The translations under genes were made by a program, and so were the position numbers. A stretch of 64,000 nucleotides of DNA from Lusitaniella coriacea LEGE 07157 (GTDB lineage Bacteria > Cyanobacteriota > Cyanobacteriia > Cyanobacteriales > Spirulinaceae). The notes below the pieces were generated by a model. It saw only the letters and a list, made by a program, of their open reading frames with translations, was not told the origin of the DNA and made no database searches. The DNA is taken from positions 107,077-171,076 of the forward strand of contig NZ_JADEWZ010000008.1 of assembly GCF_015207425.1 (NCBI RefSeq), in the 5' to 3' direction. Within the stretch, counting starts at the first letter, position 1, and every line of letters starts with the position of its first letter. Of the stretch, positions 45,998 to 56,314 are shown in pieces.

Positions 45998-47575
45998 ATG
46001 ACCGTTGTTGCCATCGATTTTGGAACCAGCAACACCGTTGTTAGCCTTTTGGAACCAGATACCCAACAAGCCAAAACCCTTCGTTTGGATCGTATTTCTC
46101 GTTTGTTTCGCTTGCAAACAAAAGCGGGAGAACGGCTCGAAATTCCCGTCATTCCCACATTAGCTTACGTTCGAGCGCCAGAAGAGTTGGTTCTTGGTCA
46201 ACAGGTTCGTTCCCAACGCCTCGGATTCTCTGAACCCCAGCGATTGTTTAAAGCTTTTAAAAGGGATTTAGCTGCGGATTTTCAACCCCCGCCGCGACAA
46301 TTAGATGGTGTAACTTACGACGCGCGATCGATCTCAGAACAGTTTCTCCAGGCGATTTGGCAGGAGTTAACCGAAAAATACGTTCGACCCTCACAAGTCA
46401 TTTTTACCGTACCTGTCGGGGCATTCGAGCGCTATCTAGACTGGTTTCGCCACCTCGCTCAAGCCTTGGGGATCGAGCAGTTTCGATTGGTGGACGAGTC
46501 TACGGCGGCGGCGTTGGGTTACGGCGTAAAGCATCCGGGTTCGTTGGTTTTGGTGGTGGATTGGGGGGGAGGAACTCTAGATTTAAGCTTGGTGCGGACT
46601 GCAACGGCTGCCGATGAGCAGAATTCCTTGCAAGCACAGGTCATTGCCAAGTTCGATGCGTACATCGGCGGCGAAGATATTGATGGGTGGATTGTAGAGG
46701 ATTATTTACGCGATCGCGGTTCCTCACGAGAAACAGTTGGAACGGTGGGGTGGCAAAATTTATTAGAACTGGCAGAACGTTTAAAAATTCGCCTTTCCCA
46801 CAAAGAATCGGCGCAAGAAAGTTGGCTGGATGAAGAAACTTTTACTTCCTACGATATTCGCCTCACTCAGGAGAAGTTGGAGGAAATTCTGGAAGATCGG
46901 CAATTTTTGCAGCAATTGCGCGAGGGATTGGATGAAGTTCTAACCACTGCGACGAGTAAAGGCATCCAAAAAGGCGAGATCGAACGGGTGTTGTTGGTGG
47001 GGGGAAGTTGTCTGATTCCGGCGGTTCGACAGTTGATTGGTTCCTATTTTGGCAAGCCAAAGGTGAAGTTTGGCAAACCCTTTGCCGCAGTTTCCCACGG
47101 TGCGTTGGCATTGAGTCAAATCGATAGGGTGGAAGACAATTTGCGCCACAGCTATGCCATTCGCCTTTGGGAACCTCACAGTCGCACCTATTCCTATTTC
47201 ACTTTGTTTGAAAAGGGAAGTTCTTATCCTTGCAAACGGGAAGAACCGTTAATGCTGCAAGTGGCGACGGAGGGACAAAAGGAAATTCGTTTGGATATTG
47301 GAGAGTTGGCGGAAGTGGCTCAAGGGGAGGTGACATTTGACGGCGCGGGACGGATGACCAGTCGTTCTCTCAATCATTGCGAAGCTTACCATTCTTTAGA
47401 CCGCGATCGCGATCGCGCGTGTCTGGCACATCTCGATCCCCCCGGAAAAGCGGGAATCGATCGCATTGCAGTGACGTTTGAGGTCAACGCACAGCGTACA
47501 TTGCAGGTCACGGTAAAGGATTTGCTCTTGGGTAAAATCTTATTGCGCGATCGCGCGATCGCGGAATTAAAATAA
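45998..47575 (+). CDS. short Hsp70-family protein
   Basis: The 525-residue protein has the Hsp70 ATPase domain: phosphate loop AIDFGTSNTVVSLL (5-18), LVDESTAAALGYGVKH (near 165-180), VVDWGGGTLDLSLVRT (near 185-200) and GGSCLIPAVRQLIGSYFGKP (near 335). The substrate-binding part is short and lacks the C-terminal lid and EEVD-like tail, compared with about 630 residues in DnaK. It probably acts on a limited set of clients. The preceding GrpE-like gene suggests a private exchange factor. No DnaJ gene is seen. Confidence 0.9.
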   Translation: MTVVAIDFGTSNTVVSLLEPDTQQAKTLRLDRISRLFRLQTKAGERLEIPVIPTLAYVRAPEELVLGQQVRSQRLGFSEPQRLFKAFKRDLAADFQPPPRQLDGVTYDARSISEQFLQAIWQELTEKYVRPSQVIFTVPVGAFERYLDWFRHLAQALGIEQFRLVDESTAAALGYGVKHPGSLVLVVDWGGGTLDLSLVRTATAADEQNSLQAQVIAKFDAYIGGEDIDGWIVEDYLRDRGSSRETVGTVGWQNLLELAERLKIRLSHKESAQESWLDEETFTSYDIRLTQEKLEEILEDRQFLQQLREGLDEVLTTATSKGIQKGEIERVLLVGGSCLIPAVRQLIGSYFGKPKVKFGKPFAAVSHGALALSQIDRVEDNLRHSYAIRLWEPHSRTYSYFTLFEKGSSYPCKREEPLMLQVATEGQKEIRLDIGELAEVAQGEVTFDGAGRMTSRSLNHCEAYHSLDRDRDRACLAHLDPPGKAGIDRIAVTFEVNAQRTLQVTVKDLLLGKILLRDRAIAELK

Positions 47576-48062
47576 CGATCCCTACTGCTTGAGCATCGCG
47601 AGTTGAGCGCACGGGAAAATCAAGGAATCTGACTCAATTCACCTCAGTGGTTCTACGACTCCGCCAGTCTCAGGAAAATCAAAAAATCTCACTCCCGTAA
47701 TCTCACTCAATTTCCCTCGGTAGTTACACACAAAACAGCATAAGATAGCCCTTTATTTCAGCTTAAAACGGCAAAAATTGCATCTTTAGTTTGCACTAAA
47801 TTCATGATTCAGCTCAATTAAATCTCAGCACAAGCTCTGTATAGCAAGAGATACAGCGATTTTTACATAATCCCATTACCCTGTTTTTATTTAAAGATCC
47901 CTTAAAGCTCTTGTTATTATCCGGAACCGTATGACAGCTTGGATCTAGGAGCAAATCAAAAGACAGTCTAAAAGCCCATCAAAAGAATCTTTTTCGTACT
48001 GCCAATCGATTGATTTCCTACTTAAATAACTTGCCTATTCAAAACGATTGAGAGCAGCAACC
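47576..48062. other. gap upstream of the PEP-CTERM gene
   Basis: In 487 bases I see no gene. Two imperfect direct repeats, 47614-47652 and 47673-47725, each begin GGAAAATCAA and end GTGGTT or GTAGTT. The AT-rich remainder must hold the promoter of the next gene. No terminator hairpin for the Hsp70 gene is obvious. Confidence 0.4.
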
Positions 48063-48860
48063 ATGAGTGCATCACTACTACAAACCGTTTCCACCCGTCT
48101 TCTCGGAGCAACCGCCTGCATTGGAGTCCTCGCTGCTGCTCCAGTTCAAGCACAAACCGTCATTAGCGGCTGGTCAACCGGTGGCGACGATATGGTGGGG
48201 ATGGAAATCACCGTCGATTTCCTCAACGGTAACTCTCAAACCTCCACCTGGGGAGCATTAGGAGACACTTGGGGCGCAACGGGAAGCGGTTGGGCATTAA
48301 CAAAATCTAGCTCCTCCACCTACGGTAATCCTTGGGCGCTCAATGTCAACGAAGCCTTCAGCATCACTTCCTTAACCATCAACGCCGTTTCCGGAAATAC
48401 AATGTTCGATTTGTATCGCAACTTCACCGACGATAGTGGAGTCATGCAAAACAGCACGCCTCGCTCTGCGGATGGTTGGACTTTTGAAACCGTCGCCGGA
48501 CAAGCACCGGATTCTTTTGATTACAGCACCCCAATTGATGTCTCCGTTGGCGATTTATTCGGCACCCTCTCTCTCCTGTGGGAAGATGGATTCTGGGGAA
48601 CGATGCAATTTATCACCGACACGGATAATGGCACTGCTGGCAATCCCGTACAGGTTGCTGACAGCACTCCAAATCCCGATCCTTTTGCCAATCTTCTCAC
48701 TCAGTTCGATTTACCGACCCCCCCCGCCGCAACCCCTCAACACCCAGCCGTTACTCCTCCTCCCCCAACCACTCAATCCGTTCCCGAACCCACTTCTGTT
48801 CTGACGCTACTGGTAATTGGGGTAATGGGTTTGGGTACCGTTCGCAAAGGTCAATCGTGA
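48063..48860 (+). CDS. PEP-CTERM sorting-domain protein
   Basis: I start at the ATG at 48063; the frame runs 5 codons further to a TTG. The 265-residue protein has a signal peptide (LLGATACIGVLAAAPVQAQ, cleavage near residue 31), a beta-rich Trp/Gly/Ser/Thr domain, a Pro-rich linker (about 218-240) and the sorting tail VPEPTSVLTLLVIGVMGLGT followed by basic residues. The VPEP motif, hydrophobic helix and basic end define PEP-CTERM. It is exported and processed by an exosortase, normally with surface polysaccharide. The exosortase gene is not in the window. Confidence 0.88.
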   Translation: MSASLLQTVSTRLLGATACIGVLAAAPVQAQTVISGWSTGGDDMVGMEITVDFLNGNSQTSTWGALGDTWGATGSGWALTKSSSSTYGNPWALNVNEAFSITSLTINAVSGNTMFDLYRNFTDDSGVMQNSTPRSADGWTFETVAGQAPDSFDYSTPIDVSVGDLFGTLSLLWEDGFWGTMQFITDTDNGTAGNPVQVADSTPNPDPFANLLTQFDLPTPPAATPQHPAVTPPPPTTQSVPEPTSVLTLLVIGVMGLGTVRKGQS

Positions 48861-49026
48861 GCGTTAACCTGGATTATTCACCAAGTGCCAGATTCCTGAT
48901 GCCGTGTGCATTACAAAAAACACCCTGTTCTTGAAACAAATCGCTAGAGTGACTGGACAGCAAGGCTTTCATGGATTTCCTAGAATCGTCATGAATAATC
49001 CAGGCTAAGTCATCAGCAGGCCCTAT

Positions 49027-49431
49027 TCACTTGGTTTCGGGAGGAATAACAACCGCCAAATACTCCCGATAGCTACAAATTTCGCCATTGCGCGCCTCAA
49101 AAGAAACTGCAACTTGATTCTCGTAGGGTTTCCCAAACATTCTCCCTGTAGAACGCCCCTCAAACACCACTGTCGTTGCGTTATAGGTGCGGCGTTCTAG
49201 CTCGATGATTAATCCCTCTGAAAACACCTGCTGGGACGCATAAGCAAAGAAAGCGGCAGCTTTTTCCTTACCCACATTGACTCCTTTATAGGAACCCACG
49301 GGAAAAGAAAACGTAAAATCATCACTGAGCATTGCGATAAATCTCTCCCACTCTCCTGTTGCCAGTCCGGCGCAAAATGCTTCAAATCCTTTTTGAGCGG
49401 TGTCTAATAATTCTGGTGAAGGCAGTTCCAT
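49027..49431 (-). CDS. NTF2-like/SnoaL-type protein
   Basis: From the ATG at 49431 (MELPSPELLDTAQKGFEAFC) the protein is about 134 residues; the frame is open further upstream into the kinase gene end. The pattern GEWERFIAMLSDDFTFSFPV, GSYKGVNVGKEKAAAFFAYA and VVFEGRSTGRMFGKPYENQV fits the NTF2/SnoaL alpha-beta cone fold, which may bind a small hydrophobic ligand. It lies just after the giant kinase gene on the same strand (17 bases), which suggests cotranscription. The ligand is unknown. Confidence 0.75.
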   Translation of the reverse strand: MELPSPELLDTAQKGFEAFCAGLATGEWERFIAMLSDDFTFSFPVGSYKGVNVGKEKAAAFFAYASQQVFSEGLIIELERRTYNATTVVFEGRSTGRMFGKPYENQVAVSFEARNGEICSYREYLAVVIPPETK

Positions 49432-49447
49432 AGACGATTCTGTAACC

Positions 49448-52400
49448 CTACACCCCAAACTCTACATCCGAAATCGGAATTTGGATGCAGAATTGAGTTC
49501 CTTGACCCAACTCAGACTGAACCTTCAGACTTCCCCCATGTTTTTCTACAATAATTTGTCGCGCGATCGCGAGTCCCAATCCGGTTCCCTTGCCAACGCC
49601 TTTAGTCGTAAATCCTTGCTCGAAAATACACTGACGCATCTCATCAGGCATTCCCTTACCATTATCTCCAATCCGAACGATCGCGCGTTCCTCGCTAGCT
49701 TCTGTTTGAATCGTAATGCGGTTGGGATTGGCTTCAATCTCCTCAAAGCGCCTTCCCTCATTAGACTCATCTAACGCATCGATCGCGTTGGCAATTAGAT
49801 TCATAAACACTTGATTGATTTGACCGGCATAGCACTTCACTTCCCGAAGATTGCCGTAATTTCTAACAATCTCAATTGCAGGACGATTTTTGTTGGCTTT
49901 GAGGCGATATTTGAGAATTAATAAAGTGCTATCAATACCTTCGTGTAAATTAAATCCCGTTTTCTTGTCGGTATCCGTGCGGGAAAAAGTTCGCAACGAT
50001 GTGCTGATATTTTGGATGCGATCGCACCCGGTTTGCATGGAGGCAATCAGTTGGGGAAAATCTTCTGCAATAAACTCAAGATCGAGATCTTCTAATTCTT
50101 CGGTCAGTTCGGGATCGGGGGACGGATATTTTTGTTGGTAGAGTTCGATTGCGTCTAGCAAATCTTGCAAATACTCCTGTGCGGCACTAACATTGCCTCC
50201 AATGAAGCTGGCAGGATTATTAATTTCGTGAGCAACACCAGCCACAAGATTTCCTAATGTCGCCATCTTTTCGTTCTGCACGAGTTGCAACTGTGCTGCT
50301 TGTAAACCTTGGAGTGCTTGTTGTGCTTTTTGGTAGAGGCGTGCATTGGTTAGCGAAATTGCGGCTTGAGCGCATAGTGCATCCAGTAACTTGACGCGAT
50401 CGCGGGTAAAAGCATCGGCGGTGAAGGTATTTTCTAAGTAAAGAATGCCAATTAAATTGCCTCGTTCCAGGAGAGGAAAACAGAGCAAACTTTGAGGAGA
50501 AAAACGCCGTAAATAATTATCGGCAGTAAATTGTTCTTGGGCGGTTTTGGCATCGAGAAGGGCAGTTTCTGCGGTACGTCGAACGGTATTAATCAATGCA
50601 GAGGGTAAATCTTGATAGTCTTCCAGGGGAATCGATTGATGAACCGAATCGAGTTTTAACTCCTTTTCTGTGTCGGTGCGAGTCGCGATCGCTTCTACCG
50701 TCAAACCTTGTTCGCCGATTAATAATAATGCCCCTTTGGTGGCTCCAGCATTTTCAAGGATAATCTTCATTAGAGTGGAGAGCAAGGGAGAAAGTTCGAT
50801 TTCTCCGGAGAGGGTTTGGGAGGCTTTTAAGAGGGAAGAAAAATCGAGAAGGTCGGAAATATTGGCAATGGTTGCGGTTTGAGAATGACCGGTAACGGTC
50901 GATAAGGATAAGCCTGAAGAAGGTAGGCGTACCGGTAGGTCGGCGAAGCCATCGCGTTGTAGAATGGGTTGTAATAGTTTGGGGTAGCGTTGTTCGAGAT
51001 CGTTTATTTTCGCTTTTGCTCCCCATTGGGCATAGCAATAGTAAGCCTCAATAAGATAGGTGCGAGCAATTTTTTCTTTACCCCAGGTTCGATAGAATTT
51101 AGCAGCCAGTTCGTTGGCAAGAGCTTCTTCTTGGATGTATTTGTTTGCCTTTGCTCCGGCGATCGCGCGATCGTACAAATCCATTGCTTCTAGTTTTTTG
51201 TCCAACACTCGACTATACTCCGCCGCTACTAAATCGACCTTGTGCTGATAGTTCATTGGTGCATGAGATGCCCATTTGTTCAGCTTCTCTCGATCTGCAT
51301 TGACCTGTTCGAGTGCTTGTTCTCGTTCTGTTGTTGACAATTCATTCCAGACTCGCAAACGCGCCAGAGCATCGTAAAAATATAGCAGAGGCACAACAAC
51401 CTGTGCCGTTACCCCACTTATATACTGAGCAGCAGAGCCAGCATGGGATAAGAGATCGGCGTTTTTTTCAAACCAATAGCAGAGGATGAGTTTATGCAGG
51501 TACAAGTTATAAAGACCCAATGAATTTTGGGTGGCTTGATATTGCACCATAAGTTGCTCTTCATTAACCGCATCTCCCACTAAGTGACAGGGATTATTGG
51601 AAGTTCCTTGTAAATTTAGAATGACCTGCCGTAATATTTCGTTCCAGTCCAGATGTGCTTCCTGCTTGATTTGGCGAAGTTGCTGACTATAAATGGCGAG
51701 TTTGGTTTCTAATTCCGATAATTCCTGTCCGATAATGTAGGAAGATTGTGCGTCATAGTAACGACAAAACGCAGCCGGTGCTAAACTTCCCGACTCAAGA
51801 CCATTTTGATAGCCATTTTGTAAAAGAGTTAGGGTGTCTTTGGGGTGAGTTTTCCACGGTAAAATCAGCGCTCCTGCAATGAGGGCAATTTTGGCTCGTA
51901 GTGCTTTGCTATCGGATTGTTCTGCGAGGGATAAAGCGAGTTTGCCAAATTGATAACCCGATTCGATATCATTGACAATTCCACACAACACAATGCCATA
52001 GTGAGCGTATGCCGCAGCCGAGGTGGGAGCGTTGCCATATTGAATGGACAAGCGAATCTCTGCTAGCGCGTTCAGCAAAAAGACTTTAGAGCCTGTCATA
52101 TAAGCTGCTGGAGCCAATGAGGAAGAAATCCGCATCGCTGCTAGAGTTTCAGGATCGCTCATTGATGGAAGGTTGCGAAGTGAAACAATTCCAGCAGATG
52201 GAAGTAAGGCGGTTGTTTCGGTTAGTGCTTGTTGAATCTCTTCGCCTGTTGGCTCTGCTGGCAACTGTATTCCGAGTCGGCTGAGTGCTTGTAAGCCTGT
52301 TTTTATGCCTTCTAATGGCTTTTTCTGGGCGATTTCGGCATAAATTTGTATTGTGTAAACTTCAATTTTGTCCAATATATTTCTGCTTTGTTGCAGCACA

Positions 52401-54859
52401 ATATCAATCCATTGCTGCATAGCGCCAAAGTCGCCATTCAAGAAGGTGGTTTCCGCGATCGCGTTATGATAAGCCAAGGTCAGTTCGTAATGGGTTTGCC
52501 ACGCATCTGGCGGTAGCAGTTTCATTCCCATACTCAGATAAGCAATTGCGGCTGGGTACGCGATCGCGCTTTTGGCTTTGCGTCCGGCAATTTGATTGAG
52601 GCGAACGAGTTGCCATTTCTCCACTTCGTCGGACACCAATTCGAGGGCAATATTCCAGTGGTTGACAATGGTAAAGATGTGGGATTTCAGTTCGGTTTCT
52701 GGGGTGTTTTTCAGCAAAAGTTGTCCAATTTCAAGGTGGGTTATTTGTTTTTGCTCTTCAGGAATCAAAGAATAAGCCGCTTGTTGGACGCGATCGTGCA
52801 GGAAACGATAATTTACAGCAACCCTATCAGCTTCAGCCGAGTCAATTTCACCTTGAAAAAACTTGTAAGCTTCGCTAATCGGTAAAATCATCCCTTCTTG
52901 CAACGCATTCCAAAGCTCGCTTGCGACTTCTTCTGAGGAACTTTCTCGCACGATCGCTAAAGTTTCTAAATCGAACTGGTTGCCGATACAAGCAGCTAAC
53001 TTTAATACCTCTTGGGTCGCTGCGGGTAACTTCTGCAATCGAGATGCCATAAACTCCACCACATTATCAGTGAGAGCCGCATCTCGCACCTTCACCAAAT
53101 CGCACTCCCAATAGCCTAATTCGAGGTTAAAGGTAATGAGTTTGTCCTCATACAATCCTTTCAAAAACTGCGTGGTAAAGAAGGGATTTCCTTGAGTCTT
53201 TTGATACACCAACTCAGTCAAAGGTTGAGCTTTTTCAGCATTGCAACTGAGGGTTTCTGCAACGAGTTGATTGATATAATGTAGCGATAAAGGAGCCAAG
53301 GTAATCGTTGAAATTGTCGCTTCCTGTTTAGCTAATTCTGCTAGAGTCAACATCAGAGGATGGGCAGGAAATACTTCGTTATCTCGATAGGCTCCTAACA
53401 GCAGCAAATAGCCCGTTTCATTATCTCCCATCAAGACTTTCATCAAGTTCAAGGATGCCGAATCTGCCCATTGCAAATCATCGAGAAAGATAACTAAAGG
53501 ATGTTCTTTTGTGGTGAAGACGGCAATAAATTTCTCAAAGAGCAGGTTAAAGCGAGTTTGTGCCGCATTTCCCGACAGTTCGGGGACGGGAGACTGCACT
53601 CCAATAACGGTTTCGAGTTCGGGAATGACATCAATGAGAACTTGACCATTATTGCCCACCGCTTCTAGGATGTGAGTTTTCCATCCTTGCAATTGGGCAT
53701 CAGATTCGCTGAGGATTTGCCCCATCAAACTGCGGAAAGCTTGCACGAATGCCGAGAAGGGAATGTTGCGATTAAATTGGTCGAATTTCCCCTTAATAAA
53801 ATAGCCCCGATTTTTGACAATGGGTTTGTGAACTTCATGGACAACGGCAGTTTTGCCAATCCCGGAGAATCCAGCAACCAACATCATTTCGCTTGTTCCA
53901 GTTGCGATGCGGTTGAAGGCTTTTAGTAGGGTTTTAACTTCGTTTTCTCTTCCATAGAGTTTTTCGGGGATGAGAAAGCGATCGCAAATATCTCTCTCTC
54001 CTAATTTAAAAGATTCAATCGTTCCCGTTTCTCGATAAGCTGTTCGACAATTTTCTAGGTCGTACTTCAACCCCAAAGCACTTTGATAGCGCTCTTCTGC
54101 ATTTTTCGCCATTAGTTTCATGACGATATCTGAAAGGGGTTGAGGATAAATATCGCCTATCGGTTTGGGAGGTTCGGCAATATGAGCGTGAATTAACTCT
54201 AAGGGGTCTTCTTGATTAAAAGGTAATGCTCCTGTCAGCAGTTCGTAGAAAGTGACTCCCAAGGAATAAAAGTCGCTGCGATAATCTATTCCTCGATTCA
54301 TCCGTCCGGTTTGTTCGGGGGAGAGGTAGGAGAGGGTTCCTTCTAAAATGTTGGGGGTTTGAAGGGTTTGGGTTTCTTTGGGGAGGAGGCTAGAAATACT
54401 GAAGTCAATGAGTTTAATGTGATTTGTTTCGGGATGAATGAGAATATTAGCGGGTTTAATATCTTTATGAATAATTGAGTTGTTGTGGAGTTGCTGTAGG
54501 ATTTCCGCGATTTGGATGGCAATGTTGAGAAATTGCTGGAGTGAGAGAGACGATTGCTGTTTGTATTCAGCTAAAGAGATGCCCCCCGTATCTGCCATAA
54601 TCAGGGCATAGCGGTTCTCGTAGCGCTCTAGGGCAATGGATTTGACGATTCCTTCAATCTCTAGATTTTTGGTAATGGCGTACTGATTTCTAAACTGCAC
54701 CAATTCCCGAAAGGAGGGATAGTCACTGCGCATCAGTTTGATGACGACGGGTTGCTCGTCCTCAAGATTCCGACCCCGATAGACGAGGGTGCGAGTGCCT
54801 TCGTATATCTGTTCGGTAAGCTGATAGTTGGGAAGAGTTACAAGAGTACTGGTCATCAT
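49448..54859 (-). CDS. Ser/Thr kinase - AAA ATPase - GAF - histidine kinase fusion
   Basis: This 1803-residue protein joins four modules. A Ser/Thr kinase (1-275) has Lys41, HKDIKPANI (131-139) and DFS (152-154) in place of DFG. A predicted ATPase has Walker A GFSGIGKT (330-337) and FLDDLQWADSASLNLMKVL. A long TPR-like helical region (about 700-1250) follows, then a GAF domain (about 1320-1480). The histidine kinase has the acceptor His1544 in GVAHEINNP and an ATPase domain with [20 protein letters not shown]. No membrane segment is seen, so it should be a soluble sensor that couples two phosphorylation types. The paralogue at 59457 shares long identical tracts. Confidence 0.92.
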   Translation of the reverse strand: MMTSTLVTLPNYQLTEQIYEGTRTLVYRGRNLEDEQPVVIKLMRSDYPSFRELVQFRNQYAITKNLEIEGIVKSIALERYENRYALIMADTGGISLAEYKQQSSLSLQQFLNIAIQIAEILQQLHNNSIIHKDIKPANILIHPETNHIKLIDFSISSLLPKETQTLQTPNILEGTLSYLSPEQTGRMNRGIDYRSDFYSLGVTFYELLTGALPFNQEDPLELIHAHIAEPPKPIGDIYPQPLSDIVMKLMAKNAEERYQSALGLKYDLENCRTAYRETGTIESFKLGERDICDRFLIPEKLYGRENEVKTLLKAFNRIATGTSEMMLVAGFSGIGKTAVVHEVHKPIVKNRGYFIKGKFDQFNRNIPFSAFVQAFRSLMGQILSESDAQLQGWKTHILEAVGNNGQVLIDVIPELETVIGVQSPVPELSGNAAQTRFNLLFEKFIAVFTTKEHPLVIFLDDLQWADSASLNLMKVLMGDNETGYLLLLGAYRDNEVFPAHPLMLTLAELAKQEATISTITLAPLSLHYINQLVAETLSCNAEKAQPLTELVYQKTQGNPFFTTQFLKGLYEDKLITFNLELGYWECDLVKVRDAALTDNVVEFMASRLQKLPAATQEVLKLAACIGNQFDLETLAIVRESSSEEVASELWNALQEGMILPISEAYKFFQGEIDSAEADRVAVNYRFLHDRVQQAAYSLIPEEQKQITHLEIGQLLLKNTPETELKSHIFTIVNHWNIALELVSDEVEKWQLVRLNQIAGRKAKSAIAYPAAIAYLSMGMKLLPPDAWQTHYELTLAYHNAIAETTFLNGDFGAMQQWIDIVLQQSRNILDKIEVYTIQIYAEIAQKKPLEGIKTGLQALSRLGIQLPAEPTGEEIQQALTETTALLPSAGIVSLRNLPSMSDPETLAAMRISSSLAPAAYMTGSKVFLLNALAEIRLSIQYGNAPTSAAAYAHYGIVLCGIVNDIESGYQFGKLALSLAEQSDSKALRAKIALIAGALILPWKTHPKDTLTLLQNGYQNGLESGSLAPAAFCRYYDAQSSYIIGQELSELETKLAIYSQQLRQIKQEAHLDWNEILRQVILNLQGTSNNPCHLVGDAVNEEQLMVQYQATQNSLGLYNLYLHKLILCYWFEKNADLLSHAGSAAQYISGVTAQVVVPLLYFYDALARLRVWNELSTTEREQALEQVNADREKLNKWASHAPMNYQHKVDLVAAEYSRVLDKKLEAMDLYDRAIAGAKANKYIQEEALANELAAKFYRTWGKEKIARTYLIEAYYCYAQWGAKAKINDLEQRYPKLLQPILQRDGFADLPVRLPSSGLSLSTVTGHSQTATIANISDLLDFSSLLKASQTLSGEIELSPLLSTLMKIILENAGATKGALLLIGEQGLTVEAIATRTDTEKELKLDSVHQSIPLEDYQDLPSALINTVRRTAETALLDAKTAQEQFTADNYLRRFSPQSLLCFPLLERGNLIGILYLENTFTADAFTRDRVKLLDALCAQAAISLTNARLYQKAQQALQGLQAAQLQLVQNEKMATLGNLVAGVAHEINNPASFIGGNVSAAQEYLQDLLDAIELYQQKYPSPDPELTEELEDLDLEFIAEDFPQLIASMQTGCDRIQNISTSLRTFSRTDTDKKTGFNLHEGIDSTLLILKYRLKANKNRPAIEIVRNYGNLREVKCYAGQINQVFMNLIANAIDALDESNEGRRFEEIEANPNRITIQTEASEERAIVRIGDNGKGMPDEMRQCIFEQGFTTKGVGKGTGLGLAIARQIIVEKHGGSLKVQSELGQGTQFCIQIPISDVEFGV
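52800..53046 (-). repeat. near-identical coding tract, copy 1
   Basis: About 245 bases of the giant kinase gene match 62797-63043 with only a handful of differences by eye. The sequence on either side in the helical region differs strongly. Confidence 0.75.
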
Positions 54860-54932
54860 TATCCTCTAGTTGCATAGCAAGAGAGCGCAAAATTGCCCTG
54901 CTTTCAGTATTCCTAAAATTGTCGTTCCGTAC

Positions 54933-56201
54933 TTACGCAGGCGAGGGAATCTTTATGATAAATGCGGTTCCTTTCCCCGGTTCGGAGTGACAAGTGAGAG
55001 TTCCCCCATGTTTTTCTACAATAATTTGATGCGCGATCGCGAGTCCCAATCCGGTTCCCTTCCCAACGCCTTTGGTGGTAAAGCCTTGCTCGAAGATTTT
55101 CGCTCTCACTTCATCGGGCATTCCCTTAGCATTGTCTTTAATCCGAACGATCGCGAGTTCTCCACTAACTTCCGTTTGAATGGTAATGCGGTTGGGATTG
55201 GCTTCAATCTCCTCAAACGTTCGTCCTTTATTGGATTCATCTAACGCATCGATGGCATTGGCAATCAAATTCATAAACACTTGATTGAGTTGTCCGGGGA
55301 AGCATTGAACCTCTGGAATATCCCCATAGTCTTTGATGATTTTAATCGCGGGACGTTGGACGTTGGCTTTGAGGCGGTACTTGAGAATCAAAATCGTACT
55401 GTCAAGCCCTTCATACAGATTAAAGGAAACTTTATGGTCTTTATCTGTGCGAGAAAAGGTACGCAAGCTGGTACTAATATGGCGGATGCGATTTCCTCCA
55501 TCCTTCATCGCTTGAATGAGCTTTGGCAAATCATCCTGAATGTAATCCAAATCGAATGCCTCAAGTTCCTCTTCAAAATCGGTACCCGGCTGAGGAAATT
55601 TTTCCCGAAAAAGGTTGATGATGGCAAAAAGATCGCTGATGTAATCTTGAAGCGGATCGACATTTCCCACAATACAACCAATCGGATTATTGATTTCGTG
55701 TGCCACTCCAGTCACCAATTGTCCCAACGCAGAAAGTTTTTCCTGTTGTACCAGTTGTAATTGAGCCTGTTGCAATGCTTGAGTGCGTTCTGCCACTTGT
55801 TGTTCTAAAGTATCTGTCAGTCGTTTTAATCGCCAATGGACTTTTACCCGTGCCAGCACTTCTTCTTGCTCGAAGGGTTTGGTGATATAGTCCACTGCTC
55901 CTAACGACAAGCCTTTGACTTTATTTGCGGTGTCTGAAAGTGCTGTCATAAAAATGATGGGAATGCCTTGTGTTTTTGGGTTTGCCTGAAGGCGACGGCA
56001 GGTTTCAAAACCATCCAATTTGGGCATTTCAATATCGAGCAGGATTAACTCTGGGGGATTGCGTTCGACCTGCGCTAAGGCATCCTCGCCATCCATTGCC
56101 ATGCGAACTTTGTATCCGTCTAATTTCAAGGCTTTTGAGAGGACAGATAGGTTTGTCGAATTGTCATCGACAATCAGAATAAAGGGCATAGCATCAGACA
56201 T
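54933..56201 (-). CDS. response regulator-histidine kinase (REC-HisKA-HATPase)
   Basis: The 422-residue soluble protein has an N-terminal receiver domain with acceptor Asp56 (ELILLDIEMPKLDGFETC) and Lys in YITKPFEQEE. A short coiled linker follows, then a histidine kinase with His168 in GVAHEINNPIGCIVGN and the ATP lid [20 protein letters not shown]. Such reversed hybrids pass a signal from the receiver to the kinase. Its last 150 residues are very close to those of the two giant kinases on either side. The gap to the giant gene is 73 bases, so they are probably one operon. Confidence 0.92.
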   Translation of the reverse strand: MSDAMPFILIVDDNSTNLSVLSKALKLDGYKVRMAMDGEDALAQVERNPPELILLDIEMPKLDGFETCRRLQANPKTQGIPIIFMTALSDTANKVKGLSLGAVDYITKPFEQEEVLARVKVHWRLKRLTDTLEQQVAERTQALQQAQLQLVQQEKLSALGQLVTGVAHEINNPIGCIVGNVDPLQDYISDLFAIINLFREKFPQPGTDFEEELEAFDLDYIQDDLPKLIQAMKDGGNRIRHISTSLRTFSRTDKDHKVSFNLYEGLDSTILILKYRLKANVQRPAIKIIKDYGDIPEVQCFPGQLNQVFMNLIANAIDALDESNKGRTFEEIEANPNRITIQTEVSGELAIVRIKDNAKGMPDEVRAKIFEQGFTTKGVGKGTGLGLAIAHQIIVEKHGGTLTCHSEPGKGTAFIIKIPSPA

Positions 56202-56314
56202 CGCAATGGGTTACTCCTGGAGGTAAAAAAAATAAGAGCAAAATAATACCGCCGATTTAGAAAGGCAAGATGGATTCTTTCAGAGCGTACATTAAGTACT
56301 ATTTTATTTCCTAT

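Noticed and set aside
54870..55244. Open frame antisense to the REC-HK gene, with similar frames antisense to the two giant kinases
   Set aside because: The likeness among the three only reflects the duplicated kinase sequence on the opposite strand.
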